Shown here: one piece after another, positions 7,255 to 15,058 of the stretch
Layout: every line of letters begins with the position of its first letter
Position numbering within the stretch: the first letter of the stretch is position 1
Origin: Bacteroidetes bacterium QH_10_64_37
Lineage (GTDB): Bacteria; Bacteroidota; Rhodothermia; Rhodothermales; Salinibacteraceae
DNA: 29,846 nucleotides
Reading direction: 5' to 3'
Assembly: GCA_003023105.1 (NCBI GenBank)
Contig: PXSZ01000015.1
Span: 1-29,846 of the forward strand
Made by a program: the position numbers and the translations under genes
The notes under the pieces: model-generated
Seen by the model: the letters and a program-made list of their open reading frames with translations, nothing else
Told to the model about the DNA's origin: nothing
Databases searched by the model: none

Positions 7255-8643
7255 GTGGAGCGAGAACGCAGACGAGTGACGCACAAGGCATCCCCGTCGG
7301 AGAACAAAGCGACGCACCTCGGCGTGCTCCCCATCGCGGGGGTGCTGATGGGGCTTGCCTTCGGCGTCGGGTGCGAGCGAGTGGCGTCGATGCGCGACGC
7401 CTTTCGCGACGCCACGGCGCATGAACAGTACGCGCAAGCCCTCCGCGACGGCGCCCTCGGTGAAACGGCGCTGGCCCGAGACTGGCGTGCCGCTGCTGGG
7501 CGCGCGCTGGAAACGCCGCTCACCCCTCGGCTGCCCTTCCGCGAAGTCGGCTATTTCGATCCGGCACGACCGTCCGCCGTCGGCTATCGCTTCCCTGCCC
7601 AGCGGGGCCAGGAGCTCCGCATCCGCGTGGACTTCGCTCCTCCCGACTCTGCCCGCCTTTTTGTGGACCTGTTTCGGGGGCCCGCCGACACGACCCAGTC
7701 TCTCACGCACGTTGCCGGCGCCGACACCAATGGAACGCTCACGGTGGACGTGACCCGCGACGCGTCGTACCTGTTGCGACTCCAGCCGGAGCTCCTGCGT
7801 GGGGGGCGCTATCGGCTCACCATCCGGACGGGAGCCTCGCTGGCGGTCTTCCCGGTGGCCGGCGCCGACAGTCGCGCCGTACAGAGCGTATTCGGCGACC
7901 CGCGCGAGGGGGGCGCCCGCGAGCACCACGGCGTTGACATTTTTGCTCCCCGCGGCACTCCCGTGCTCGCGGTGGCAGAGGGTGTCGTGGGACGCGTTGG
8001 GGACGGCGGCATCGGAGGGAAGACCGTCTGGCTGCGTGACCGGGACGGGCGAACGTTCTACTACGCGCACCTCGACAGTCAGCTCGTCCGCTCCGGCAAG
8101 CGCGTACAGCCCGGCGACACGCTCGGCCTTGTCGGCAACACCGGCAATGCACGCACGACGCCCCCGCACCTGCACTTCGGACTCTACCTGCGCGACCCGG
8201 TCGATCCATATCCGTATGTGCACGAGCCGCGCACCGACGCCCCCCCGATTGCGGCAGACACCAGCCGCCTCGGACGCTTCGACCGCGTGGCCGTGGCCCG
8301 CGCCAATCTACGCGGCGGTCCCACCACGGCGTCTCCGGTGCAGCGCGTGCTTCCGCGTCACACTGCCCTGCGCCTCACGGGCAGCAGCGACAACTGGCAC
8401 CGCGTGCGCCTGCCCGACGGCACCGACGGCTTTGTCGCGGCCTCTCTCCTGCGTCCCGCCAACACGGCACTGCGGACTGCCTCCTTTGCTCGCGCCCCCG
8501 TCCGTCACCGTCCGGACACGACGGCTGCGGTCACGGACCGCCTGGATCGGGCGGCTGTGGAGGTGCACGGACGCTTCGGTCGGTTCGTCCTCATCGAGCG
8601 GCCCGACGGCCGGACCGGGTGGGTTCGGGCAAAGAAAGGCTGA
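7255..8643 (+). CDS. M23 metallopeptidase with C-terminal SH3-like domains
   Basis: A 462-aa LytM/M23 endopeptidase that would cleave peptidoglycan cross-bridges in the periplasm. A hydrophobic segment (about 23-39, LGVLPIAGVLMGLAFGVG) followed by Cys suggests membrane anchoring, though the lipobox is weak. Residues 75-200 form a beta-rich domain reminiscent of pre-peptidase domains. The zinc site is HHGVDIFAPRG (about 223-233) and HLHFG (about 305-309), with an intervening G-rich core (LGLVGNTGN). The C-terminal ~120 residues hold two bacterial SH3 repeats (ANLRGGPTTASPV...GTDGFVAASLL and a second ending RTGWVRAKK). The start is GTG 7255; a GTG at 7276 is also plausible. All zinc ligands are present, so it is probably active. 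Confidence 0.9.
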   Translation: MERERRRVTHKASPSENKATHLGVLPIAGVLMGLAFGVGCERVASMRDAFRDATAHEQYAQALRDGALGETALARDWRAAAGRALETPLTPRLPFREVGYFDPARPSAVGYRFPAQRGQELRIRVDFAPPDSARLFVDLFRGPADTTQSLTHVAGADTNGTLTVDVTRDASYLLRLQPELLRGGRYRLTIRTGASLAVFPVAGADSRAVQSVFGDPREGGAREHHGVDIFAPRGTPVLAVAEGVVGRVGDGGIGGKTVWLRDRDGRTFYYAHLDSQLVRSGKRVQPGDTLGLVGNTGNARTTPPHLHFGLYLRDPVDPYPYVHEPRTDAPPIAADTSRLGRFDRVAVARANLRGGPTTASPVQRVLPRHTALRLTGSSDNWHRVRLPDGTDGFVAASLLRPANTALRTASFARAPVRHRPDTTAAVTDRLDRAAVEVHGRFGRFVLIERPDGRTGWVRAKKG

Positions 8644-8953
8644 ATGCAGCCGCAGCACTCGGCACGGATCGAAGTCCAGCCTTGGGACGTTCTGCTGTAG
8701 AGCACGATCTATGCATAACCCAAGTTGCGGGGTACAATCGTTTCGCCATTGTGACGGCCGACCCCGGACGACGGACCGCCTGTAGCGCCGACCTTCCGCA
8801 GTCCGCTGTCTGCCGTCCGCTGCCTTGTCGATAATCACACGTAGGTCGCAACTTAGATTGCATACATCGCCCTCCCTCCGAACGCATTTCAGAGAGCAGT
8901 TGTGAGGGGATCCCTCGGCGCCGGCGCGGTCTTTCGACGAGTTCATTGCTACC
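8644..8953. other. intergenic region before the UbiB-family gene
   Basis: The 310 bases have no convincing gene. Near 8797-8825 a GTCCGCTG word recurs (GTCCGCTGTCTGCC then GTCCGCTGCC), a short imperfect direct repeat. AT-richer sequence at 8830-8870 is a likely promoter location for the downstream gene; TTAGATTG there only approximates the Bacteroidota -7 box and is not called. Confidence 0.35.
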
Positions 8954-10819
8954 ATGGGAAGTGCCAGTTCCACATCTTCTGCGTCGTCCTCCGGGGCGGG
9001 GAAACGAACGGGCGGAGCGGGGGCCACCAACCAGCAGTCGGGCCGGAACCGATCGGGGGCGGAGGGAGGCGACGCGTCGGACGGGCCTCAGTCTCCCCTT
9101 TCCGAAGACGGACGCCCTTCTGAGAAGCCGGCGTCGCCGGCAGGGGAACCCGGTTCGGATCAGGCCTCTCCCCTTCCCGACTTTGATCCGTTGGCGCCCT
9201 ACCGGGGCGCGGTCCGGCGGTTCTTTACGGTCTGGCGGCACGTGGCGGGGCTCCTGATGGGCGGGCACATCGCGTACGTGCGGTCCCTGCCCGAGGTGCA
9301 GAAGACCGGCCTGCGGTCGATTGGGAAGCGCATGCTGGCGACAATCCTGAAGCCGTTCGTCCGCAGCGACTTGCGCGGCCTGCCCTTTCCGCAGCAGCTC
9401 CGCCGTCGGCTTGAAATCCTGGGCCCCACGTTTACCAAGCTGGGGCAAATCATGACCATCCGGGAGGATCTTCTGCCAAAGGCGGTTACGCAGGAGCTCG
9501 ACAGCCTGATGGACCGCCTGCCCGCCATCCCCTTCGAGCAGGTGCAGAAAATTATCGAGCGGGAGCTCGGCGACTCGGTCGATGTGCTCTTTCAGACGAT
9601 TGACCCCGATCCCCTGGCGGCTGCGTCCATCGCGCAGGTTCACCGCGCCACCACCCACGACGGGGATGACGTGGTGGTAAAGGTCATCAAGCCGGGCATT
9701 CGCGACGTCGTGACCTCCGACCTGAAGCTCCTGGAGTTCTTCGGCGGATTTCTGCAGTGGCTGTTGCCGCGCTACCAGCCGAAGCAGATTATCGAGGAGT
9801 TTAGCGCCTACACGAAACGTGAGGTCGACTTCGACTACGAGGCCGATCACGCGGAGATCTTTTCGGCCAACTTTCGGGACGTGCCCGGCATCGTGTTTCC
9901 GGACGTGTACCGGGAACTGAGCACCGCCGACGTGCTGACGATGGAATATCTGGGCGGCCTCCGCCCGAACTCGCAGGCCGCTTTCGAGCTAAGTGAAGCG
10001 GAACGGGAACGGGTCGTCGACCTCGGGGCGTCGGCCATCATTCGGATGCTGTACAAGGACGGCTTCTTCCACGCCGACCTGCACGCGGGCAATCTGAAAA
10101 TTCTCCCGGGCGAGCGGCCCGAAGATTTGCAAATCGGGTTCATCGACCTCGGGATGGTGGGGCGCTTCCGGGCCGACATTAGGCGGCGTATGCTCTACTA
10201 CTATTACGCCCTGGTCCGGGGGGACGTGGAAAGAGCGGCTCGCTATCTGCTCGACATGGCCCGCGTGGGGGAGAACGGCGATCCGCAGGGCTTCCGGCGG
10301 GCCGTGTCGGACACGGCCCGGCACTTTCTGATGCGGAGCAAACAGGGGTCCATCAGTCTCGGTCAGGTGATCCTCCAGTCGTTGAGTCTGGGCGGCCGCT
10401 ACCGCATTTTCTTTCCGGTGGAGATGACGCTGATGGTGAAAGCCCTCGTCACCTTCGAGGGAGTCGGGCGCACCCTCGATCCGGATCTCGACGTGGTGGC
10501 GGTGTCGCGACGCCACGTGCAGCAGATCTTTCGGGAACGGTTCAACCCCTTGACGCTGGGCTCGGAGATGCTCAGCAACGCGCCGGAACTGGTCGACGTG
10601 GCGATGAAGCTCCCGCAGCTCTTGACCTCGGGCGTATCGTACGTCGAGGAGTCGATGACCGACCAACCGCCGAGCGATCCGTTTTCCGGCCTGCGGAGTA
10701 GCGTCATCGCCGGGTCCTGCATTATCGGCGGCGTGATTGCCGCGGTGCAGGGCGGCCCGCTCTGGCTCTCGATTCCGCTCTTCGTACTCGGTGGGGGACT
10801 GGCGCTGTGGGCCCGGTAG
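8954..10819 (+). CDS. UbiB/AarF (ABC1) family atypical kinase
   Basis: A 621-aa member of the ABC1/UbiB atypical kinases, which support isoprenoid quinone synthesis and lipid-linked processes at the membrane. The first ~80 residues are a Ser/Gly/Glu-rich disordered tail. The family hallmark TKLGQIMTIREDLLP (KxGQ motif, about residues 160-174) is intact. The A-rich nucleotide loop AAASIAQVHRA and the Lys strand VVVKVIKPG follow at about 217-247. The catalytic loop HADLHAGNLK and metal-binding FIDLGMVGR are at about 372-404. Two closely spaced hydrophobic helices end the protein (about 585-618). The ATG at 8954 is the first start in the frame. It converges with the patatin gene. Confidence 0.93.
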   Translation: MGSASSTSSASSSGAGKRTGGAGATNQQSGRNRSGAEGGDASDGPQSPLSEDGRPSEKPASPAGEPGSDQASPLPDFDPLAPYRGAVRRFFTVWRHVAGLLMGGHIAYVRSLPEVQKTGLRSIGKRMLATILKPFVRSDLRGLPFPQQLRRRLEILGPTFTKLGQIMTIREDLLPKAVTQELDSLMDRLPAIPFEQVQKIIERELGDSVDVLFQTIDPDPLAAASIAQVHRATTHDGDDVVVKVIKPGIRDVVTSDLKLLEFFGGFLQWLLPRYQPKQIIEEFSAYTKREVDFDYEADHAEIFSANFRDVPGIVFPDVYRELSTADVLTMEYLGGLRPNSQAAFELSEAERERVVDLGASAIIRMLYKDGFFHADLHAGNLKILPGERPEDLQIGFIDLGMVGRFRADIRRRMLYYYYALVRGDVERAARYLLDMARVGENGDPQGFRRAVSDTARHFLMRSKQGSISLGQVILQSLSLGGRYRIFFPVEMTLMVKALVTFEGVGRTLDPDLDVVAVSRRHVQQIFRERFNPLTLGSEMLSNAPELVDVAMKLPQLLTSGVSYVEESMTDQPPSDPFSGLRSSVIAGSCIIGGVIAAVQGGPLWLSIPLFVLGGGLALWAR

Positions 10820-10844
10820 CGGAGAGGCCGCCTGATTAGGAGTG

Positions 10845-12167
10845 CTACGAGGGGCCGTCTGCGGACATCGGCACGTCGGCTGAGTGCGTGTAGAGGCGGT
10901 CGAGAAGGGCGTCGAGACGGTCCAGGGTCTCACTGGTTTCATCGAGCACCTCCGTCATCGAGGTCGATGGACTCCACTCGTCGGGGAGGGCATCCGCCTG
11001 CTCGGAAAGAGACGCGTCGTAGAGGGTGCGGGTCTCGTCGTCGAGAACGTCCAGGTGCAGCGAGAGGCCGTGCCGTTCCAGAATCGGCTGGAGGTCGCTC
11101 GCGCGACTGCGCAGGTGCCGGCGCGTGGCTTGGTAGGCGTGCTCGCAGACGTCGCGACGGTTCTTGAAGCTGAAGATGTTGGAGAAGAACAGGCTCGCGT
11201 CGTCACATTCCGGCTCAATCAGGATGAGGTCGGCGTCGGGGTGGGTGTGCTCGTACTTCTTAAAGCCAGTGCGCTTGCGAGAGTCGACGATGGCCCGGAA
11301 GGTCTGTGAGAGTACGATGGGGAGGCCCTGGTCCGCGAGGGTCGTTCCGTCGCCGTTTGCCGGTCTGTCGCCGTTCGCCCGACGGTCGAGCAACCGATCG
11401 GCGTGCTGCTCGAGCTGGACGTTGATGGGCACGATGGGGTTGATGCAGAAGAGCAGGTCGGCTCCGGCGTCGAGCCCCACGCTGGCGTGCACAGTGCGGC
11501 GGGCCACCCCGTCGATGTAGTACTGACCGTCAATTTCGACCGGGGTGTAGAGCCCGGGGAGAGCGGTGGAGGCCTGGATGGCCGACGAGATGGGGACGTG
11601 GTCGTGCCCGGGCTTGCCGAACACCGTCACGTCGGCGGAGTCAAGGTTCATCGCCACCACGTACAGCTTCCGTTTCAGCCGCCGAAAGTCGTTGGTTCGG
11701 CCTCCCGTAGAGAGGGCCTCGGCGAGGAAGCGTTCGAGGGGGGCGTTGGTGAAGAGGCCCGTCGGGACGATGGAGCCGAATGTGGCGAGGAGGCCGAGAA
11801 GCGAAAGGTCGCCCGGATTGAGCAGGTAGTAACGGAGGGAGGAGAGCAGGGCCCCCGGCAGGCGACGCAATCGACCGGCGTATTCGCGAACCGCCGGGCG
11901 AAAAAGCACCTCCGGCTCCAGATTCAAACTCGGATTCGAGGACTCCGAGATGACAGCCCGGCTCAGCTCGCGGACCGGGACGCCACTCGCCAGCATGCCC
12001 CCGACGAGCGACCCGGAACTCACCCCCACGTAGATGTCTAGTTCGTGCAAATCGGCCCCGTCGAGGGCCTCGTTGAGGGCGCAGAGGGCGCCGATTTCAT
12101 AGATGGCCCCCTCGATGACGCCCCCTGCGCAGGCGAGGCCGATCGTGCTGCAGTCTGTGGAGTCCAT
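10845..12167 (-). CDS. patatin-like phospholipase
   Basis: A 440-aa patatin-family lipid acyl hydrolase with a Ser-Asp dyad. The nucleophile elbow GVSSGS places Ser50 early in the chain, and YYIDGVARR carries the Asp partner. The oxyanion region reads CAGGVIEGAIYEIGAL, where the usual GGGxRG loop has Glu instead of Arg, a noticeable deviation. The C-terminal ~100 residues are acidic and helical. A GTG at 12218 extends the frame by 17 residues; the ATG at 12167, directly before the first strand, is preferred. It lies downstream of the phasin gene, separated by a terminator. Patatin-type enzymes act on PHA granules in some bacteria, but here this is only a positional inference. Confidence 0.88.
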   Translation of the reverse strand: MDSTDCSTIGLACAGGVIEGAIYEIGALCALNEALDGADLHELDIYVGVSSGSLVGGMLASGVPVRELSRAVISESSNPSLNLEPEVLFRPAVREYAGRLRRLPGALLSSLRYYLLNPGDLSLLGLLATFGSIVPTGLFTNAPLERFLAEALSTGGRTNDFRRLKRKLYVVAMNLDSADVTVFGKPGHDHVPISSAIQASTALPGLYTPVEIDGQYYIDGVARRTVHASVGLDAGADLLFCINPIVPINVQLEQHADRLLDRRANGDRPANGDGTTLADQGLPIVLSQTFRAIVDSRKRTGFKKYEHTHPDADLILIEPECDDASLFFSNIFSFKNRRDVCEHAYQATRRHLRSRASDLQPILERHGLSLHLDVLDDETRTLYDASLSEQADALPDEWSPSTSMTEVLDETSETLDRLDALLDRLYTHSADVPMSADGPS

Positions 12168-12282
12168 GGAAGGGATCGGGGGAATCCGAAAGACTCGTTC
12201 GCAGTATTGATTCCGCACGGAAGCGGTTCCGGGACCAGGGCGATAGAGAAGTCCGAACGGTCGCTTCCGTAGCGGTCATTCC

Positions 12283-12315
12283 AAACGAAAAGAGCCCCCA
12301 TTCGTCGGGGGCCTC
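12283..12315 (-). terminator. intrinsic terminator after the phasin gene
   Basis: On the minus strand, GAGGCCCCC (12315-12307) pairs with GGGGGCTC (12299-12292) around a 7-base loop with a one-base bulge, then TTTTCGTTT follows. It lies 26 bases past the phasin stop and separates it from the patatin gene. Confidence 0.8.
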
Positions 12316-12340
12316 TCGTTTCGAAAGGGAGGAGGGACGA

Positions 12341-12847
12341 CTATGCCCTGTCGGAGCCCTCCGAAGACTTCTCGTCCTCCGAGTTGTGCTCCGCAAGCTC
12401 TTCCACCTGTCGGGACAGGCGATCTACTTTGTTCTTCAGGTCGTCGACCTCCTTGCGCGTGGGAACGCCGAAGCGCTCCAGCGCCGAATTCACGGACTCT
12501 GAGAGCATCGACTGCGTCTCCTCGCCCGCTTCTTCGAGCTGAGCGAGGGTTTCGTCCCCCTGCTTGCGGGCCTTTTCGGTGGCCTTCTCGAGATCGTGGC
12601 GGCGCTCTTCCTCGAACTTCTGCCCTCGGTCCACGAGGCGGTTGAAGAGCTTCGTGCCCTCCTCTTCCACAGTGGCCAGGGCACCGAGTCCGGCCAGCCA
12701 CACGTCGCGGCCCCGCTCGGTCAGTTCGTCCTGCAGGGAGTCGGGCTTGGAGGTCTTGCGCTTGGAGGCATGGTGCTTCGAGGTCTTGTGCTCAGAGGTC
12801 TTGTGCTCAGAAGTCTCGTGCGTAGAGGCATTTTGTTCGGTGGTCAT
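12341..12847 (-). CDS. phasin-family PHA granule-associated protein
   Basis: A 168-aa phasin of the PhaF/PhaI type, which coats polyhydroxyalkanoate granules. Residues 1-38 are a Lys/Ser/Thr/His-rich tail built from short repeats (HKTSEHKTSK), possibly giving nucleic-acid or granule affinity. Then comes the conserved phasin core: GRDVWLAGLGALATVEEEG (about 46-64), KLFNRLVDRGQKFEEE, and a long amphipathic coiled-coil helix. GVPTRKEVDDLKNKVDRLSRQ (about 126-146) is the signature end of the domain. The PhaR-type regulator gene is 68 bases upstream on the same strand. A tandem 14-bp repeat lies just before the ATG. A terminator follows the stop. The family call is strong. Confidence 0.9.
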   Translation of the reverse strand: MTTEQNASTHETSEHKTSEHKTSKHHASKRKTSKPDSLQDELTERGRDVWLAGLGALATVEEEGTKLFNRLVDRGQKFEEERRHDLEKATEKARKQGDETLAQLEEAGEETQSMLSESVNSALERFGVPTRKEVDDLKNKVDRLSRQVEELAEHNSEDEKSSEGSDRA

Positions 12848-12860
12848 GGTTCAGTGTCGG

Positions 12861-12888
12861 TTGGTTGTGGAAGATTGGTTGTGAAAGA
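12861..12888. promoter_or_regulatory. tandem 14-bp direct repeat in the phasin leader
   Basis: TTGGTTGTGGAAGA (12861-12874) is followed immediately by TTGGTTGTGAAAGA (12875-12888), 13 of 14 bases identical. It lies 14-41 bases upstream of the phasin ATG. Its position between regulator and phasin genes makes it a candidate regulator-binding or translational control site; no function is shown. Confidence 0.5.
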
Positions 12889-12915
12889 AAGGTGTGGGAA
12901 AGGAGGGGGCTCGGA

Positions 12916-13437
12916 TTACCCCTGAGAGGACCGGTCGGCACGCTCGGGGGGAGCCGTGCGGTCGGGGGCGCCGCGACCGTACTGCTGCGAAGCCGAGGAG
13001 GCCCCGGGCCGCTCCTCGTCAACGTCGTCGAGCAAGACCGACAGGCGATGCTCCAGGCGACGCAACTGCTGCCGAAGCTCGTCGAGCTCCCGCTTGCGGG
13101 GGCTCTGCACGAGCTGTTTGAGCCGACCCAGCGAGCGTTCCATCAGGTCGTCGACCGTCGTGCGAATCCGGCCCAGGCCGCTGTCGAGAACCTCTTCACT
13201 GCGGCGGAGCATCGTGTGCAACAGATCCGAGGAGAGGACCTCGCGGCCACTCTTTCCCTCCTCGAGAATGATCTGGGTGAGGGTCTGGGCTGTGATGTCC
13301 TTCCCGCTCGCGTTGTCCACGACCTCGACGGTTTCGCCGCGCCGAACGAAGTCGGCGATGTCGCTCAACGACACGTACTCGCTCGTTTCCGTGTCGTAGA
13401 GTTTCCGATTGTCGTAGCGCTTGATCCGCCGAGCCAT
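12916..13437 (-). CDS. phaR: PHA synthesis regulator, PhaR/PHB_acc_N type
   Basis: A 173-aa homologue of PhaR, a repressor that binds DNA and PHA granules and controls phasin genes. The N-terminal ~60 residues are the highly conserved PHB/PHA accumulation regulator DNA-binding domain, recognised by IKRYDNRKLYDTETSEYVSL, DIADFVRRGETVEVVDNAS and LTQIILEEGKSG. A helical middle (about 65-140) and a short coiled coil with RRLEHRLSVLLDDV follow. The tail is disordered and charged. The ATG at 13437 is the only start consistent with the domain boundary. The phasin gene is directly downstream. Two palindromic ACGC-N3-GCGT sites lie just upstream and may mediate autoregulation. Confidence 0.9.
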   Translation of the reverse strand: MARRIKRYDNRKLYDTETSEYVSLSDIADFVRRGETVEVVDNASGKDITAQTLTQIILEEGKSGREVLSSDLLHTMLRRSEEVLDSGLGRIRTTVDDLMERSLGRLKQLVQSPRKRELDELRQQLRRLEHRLSVLLDDVDEERPGASSASQQYGRGAPDRTAPPERADRSSQG

Positions 13438-13757
13438 AGGGCGCAGGGAGATCGAGGAATTCGACTTATAACGCGTTGCGTCATTTCCTTCAATGAATTT
13501 GACGCGGCGCGTTATCTTTTGATCCTGGAGATCGGGATTCGGGACGCAGTTTCGGGCGACCCTGACGCTGATCCACACATTCTCAACGCAGTTGGGGAGA
13601 GCGGGCATTTTGAGAAGACCCCGGGCGCGAGGGCATCGCGGCCCCCCGTGCGCTCCGCTCTGAACGACCGATGCCGGTGGGGGTAGCAAAGACCCCGCGC
13701 AGAAGAAAAGACGTGCTATTTTCCGCCCGGCTTCCGGTAGAGATTCGACTTTCTTTC
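13438..13757. other. divergent promoter region, phaR and alpha/beta hydrolase
   Basis: 320 bases between divergent starts. The phaR-proximal half carries the paired palindromes at 13468-13515. Towards the hydrolase, TATCTTTTG at 13513-13521 loosely resembles the Bacteroidota -7 box but is not certain. No gene is seen. Confidence 0.45.
13468..13515. promoter_or_regulatory. double palindrome, candidate PhaR operator
   Basis: Two 11-bp palindromes of the form ACGC-N3-GCGT lie at 13471-13481 (ACGCGTTGCGT) and 13502-13512 (ACGCGGCGCGT). Their centres are 31 bases apart, about three helical turns. The two copies also form a larger inverted repeat (16-base arms, 14 matching, at 13468-13483 and 13500-13515). 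They lie about 31 bases upstream of the phaR ATG. Duplicate dyads on one DNA face are typical of cooperative repressor sites. PhaR autoregulation is known in other bacteria; the assignment here is inference. Confidence 0.6.
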
Positions 13758-14546
13758 ATGCCTTATTGCTCCGTCGATGGCACGCGTCTCTACTGGACCG
13801 AGCGCGGGGCTGGGGCGCCGCTTCTGCTGCTCCACGGTCTCGGATCGAGCAGCCGGGACTGGGCCGCGCAGGTCAATCACTTTGCCGATCGCTACCGGGT
13901 GCTCCGGCTCGACCTGCGCGGGCACGGTCGGTCCGAGCGGGGCGACCGGCCCTATTCTCTCCCACAGTTTGCGCGGGACGTGGCCGTCTTCCTGCGCAGA
14001 AGGGAGGCCGCGCCCGCCCACGTGGTCGGACTCTCCATGGGGGGCATGGTCGCCCTCGAACTGGCCGCCGGGGCCCCTCAGCTCACGCGCAGCCTCGTCG
14101 TCGTCAACAGCGTGGCCGACATGCGGCTCCGCTCGTGGCACGACGTGTGGTTCTACGTCTCGCGTCGACTGACCGTGCAACTGCTTGGCATGCGACGCGT
14201 GGGGCAGCTTCTCGCCCGAAAGCTGTTCGTGAAGCCGAGCCAGAAGACCCTCCGACGCAAATTCGTCCGGCGCTGGGCCCGGAACGACAAGCAGGCCTAT
14301 CTCTGGTCGGTCGACGCGATCATGCAGTGGAGCGTCGCGGATCGGCTGGGTCGCATCGACGTGCCCACGCTCCTCGTGTCGTCGGATGAGGACTACACCC
14401 AGGTCCCGGTCAAAGAGCACATCGCGGCCCGAATGCCGAACGCCGAGCTCACCGTCGTCGACGACGCCCGCCACGCGCTTCCCGCCGAAAAGCCGTCGGC
14501 CTTCCACGAGGTCGTTGACGCGTTCCTCACACGGCTGGGTCAGTGA
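13758..14546 (+). CDS. alpha/beta hydrolase, BioH/enol-lactonase-like
   Basis: A 262-aa single-domain alpha/beta hydrolase. The oxyanion motif LLLLHGLGSSSRDW is at about residues 22-35. RVLRLDLRGHGRSERG precedes the nucleophile elbow VVGLSMGGMVAL, with Ser93 as nucleophile. The acid is in VSSDEDYTQVP (about 210) and the His in DDARHALPAEKP (about 242). A basic cap domain (about 125-185, rich in Arg and Lys) is unusual for such an acidic proteome. The start MPYCSVDGTRLYW at 13758 is chosen because the frame's upstream extension shows no family character. It diverges from phaR. The substrate (ester, lactone or PHA oligomer) cannot be read from sequence. Confidence 0.88.
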   Translation: MPYCSVDGTRLYWTERGAGAPLLLLHGLGSSSRDWAAQVNHFADRYRVLRLDLRGHGRSERGDRPYSLPQFARDVAVFLRRREAAPAHVVGLSMGGMVALELAAGAPQLTRSLVVVNSVADMRLRSWHDVWFYVSRRLTVQLLGMRRVGQLLARKLFVKPSQKTLRRKFVRRWARNDKQAYLWSVDAIMQWSVADRLGRIDVPTLLVSSDEDYTQVPVKEHIAARMPNAELTVVDDARHALPAEKPSAFHEVVDAFLTRLGQ

Positions 14547-14636
14547 ACGGAGGAGCGGCCGCGCCCATAGACCCATAGATAGGACGGATCCCATCTCCGG
14601 AGGAACGGGGTGCACGGCCCCCTTCCGTCGCGTTCC

Positions 14637-14918
14637 TCAGCGACGAGCCCGTCTCCGACTCAAGACGCCGAGAATTGCGGAAAAGAGGGCCGACCCGATG
14701 ATTGCCCAGAGCAGCGGGAAGGTATTTTCTCCCACGGAAACGGGGAACGGCTCCGGGAGGCCGAGCCCGCGCGCCAGCCAAAGCCCAAGGAAGGCGCCAA
14801 TGAACCCGACGACGATGGAGATCAGGCAGCCGCCGAGGGAGTATCCGGAAAGGGCCTGGCCCAGGCCCCCGGCAATGGCCGCGATGAGCAACAGGAACAG
14901 CAGCTCGAGCAGGGTCAT
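14637..14918 (-). CDS. GlsB/YeaQ/YmgE-type small membrane protein
   Basis: A 93-aa protein with three hydrophobic helices, of the transglycosylase-associated/GlsB family of stress-linked inner-membrane proteins. The start MTLLELLFLLLIAAIAGG at 14918 leads into GGLGQALSGYSLGGC, then SIVVGFIGAFLGLWLARGLG, the glycine-rich repeated motif of the family. A third helix (LLWAIIGSALFSAILGVLS) ends in an arginine cluster RRRARR on the cytoplasmic side. It converges with the hydrolase gene. Its biochemical role is unknown in the family. Confidence 0.85.
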   Translation of the reverse strand: MTLLELLFLLLIAAIAGGLGQALSGYSLGGCLISIVVGFIGAFLGLWLARGLGLPEPFPVSVGENTFPLLWAIIGSALFSAILGVLSRRRARR

Positions 14919-15058
14919 GGTTGGCTCACCTAGATTTGAGGAGAAGAAGGGACGTGTAAAGGTAGGGGAATGGACGGACAACAACCAATCGGGGCAGGTC
15001 CATTCTGTAACATTGGGGACACGGGGCTTGCAGGGAGTCCGTCGTTGGATTGGAGGCG

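Noticed and set aside
8591..9850. 419-codon minus-strand open frame opposite the M23 and UbiB genes
   Set aside because: No family motifs, and it overlaps two well-supported genes antisense.
12765..12840. Short repeats in the phasin N-terminus as a CRISPR-like or mobile repeat
   Set aside because: They are in-frame codon repeats encoding HKTSEHKTSK-type residues; no spacers or regular repeat length.
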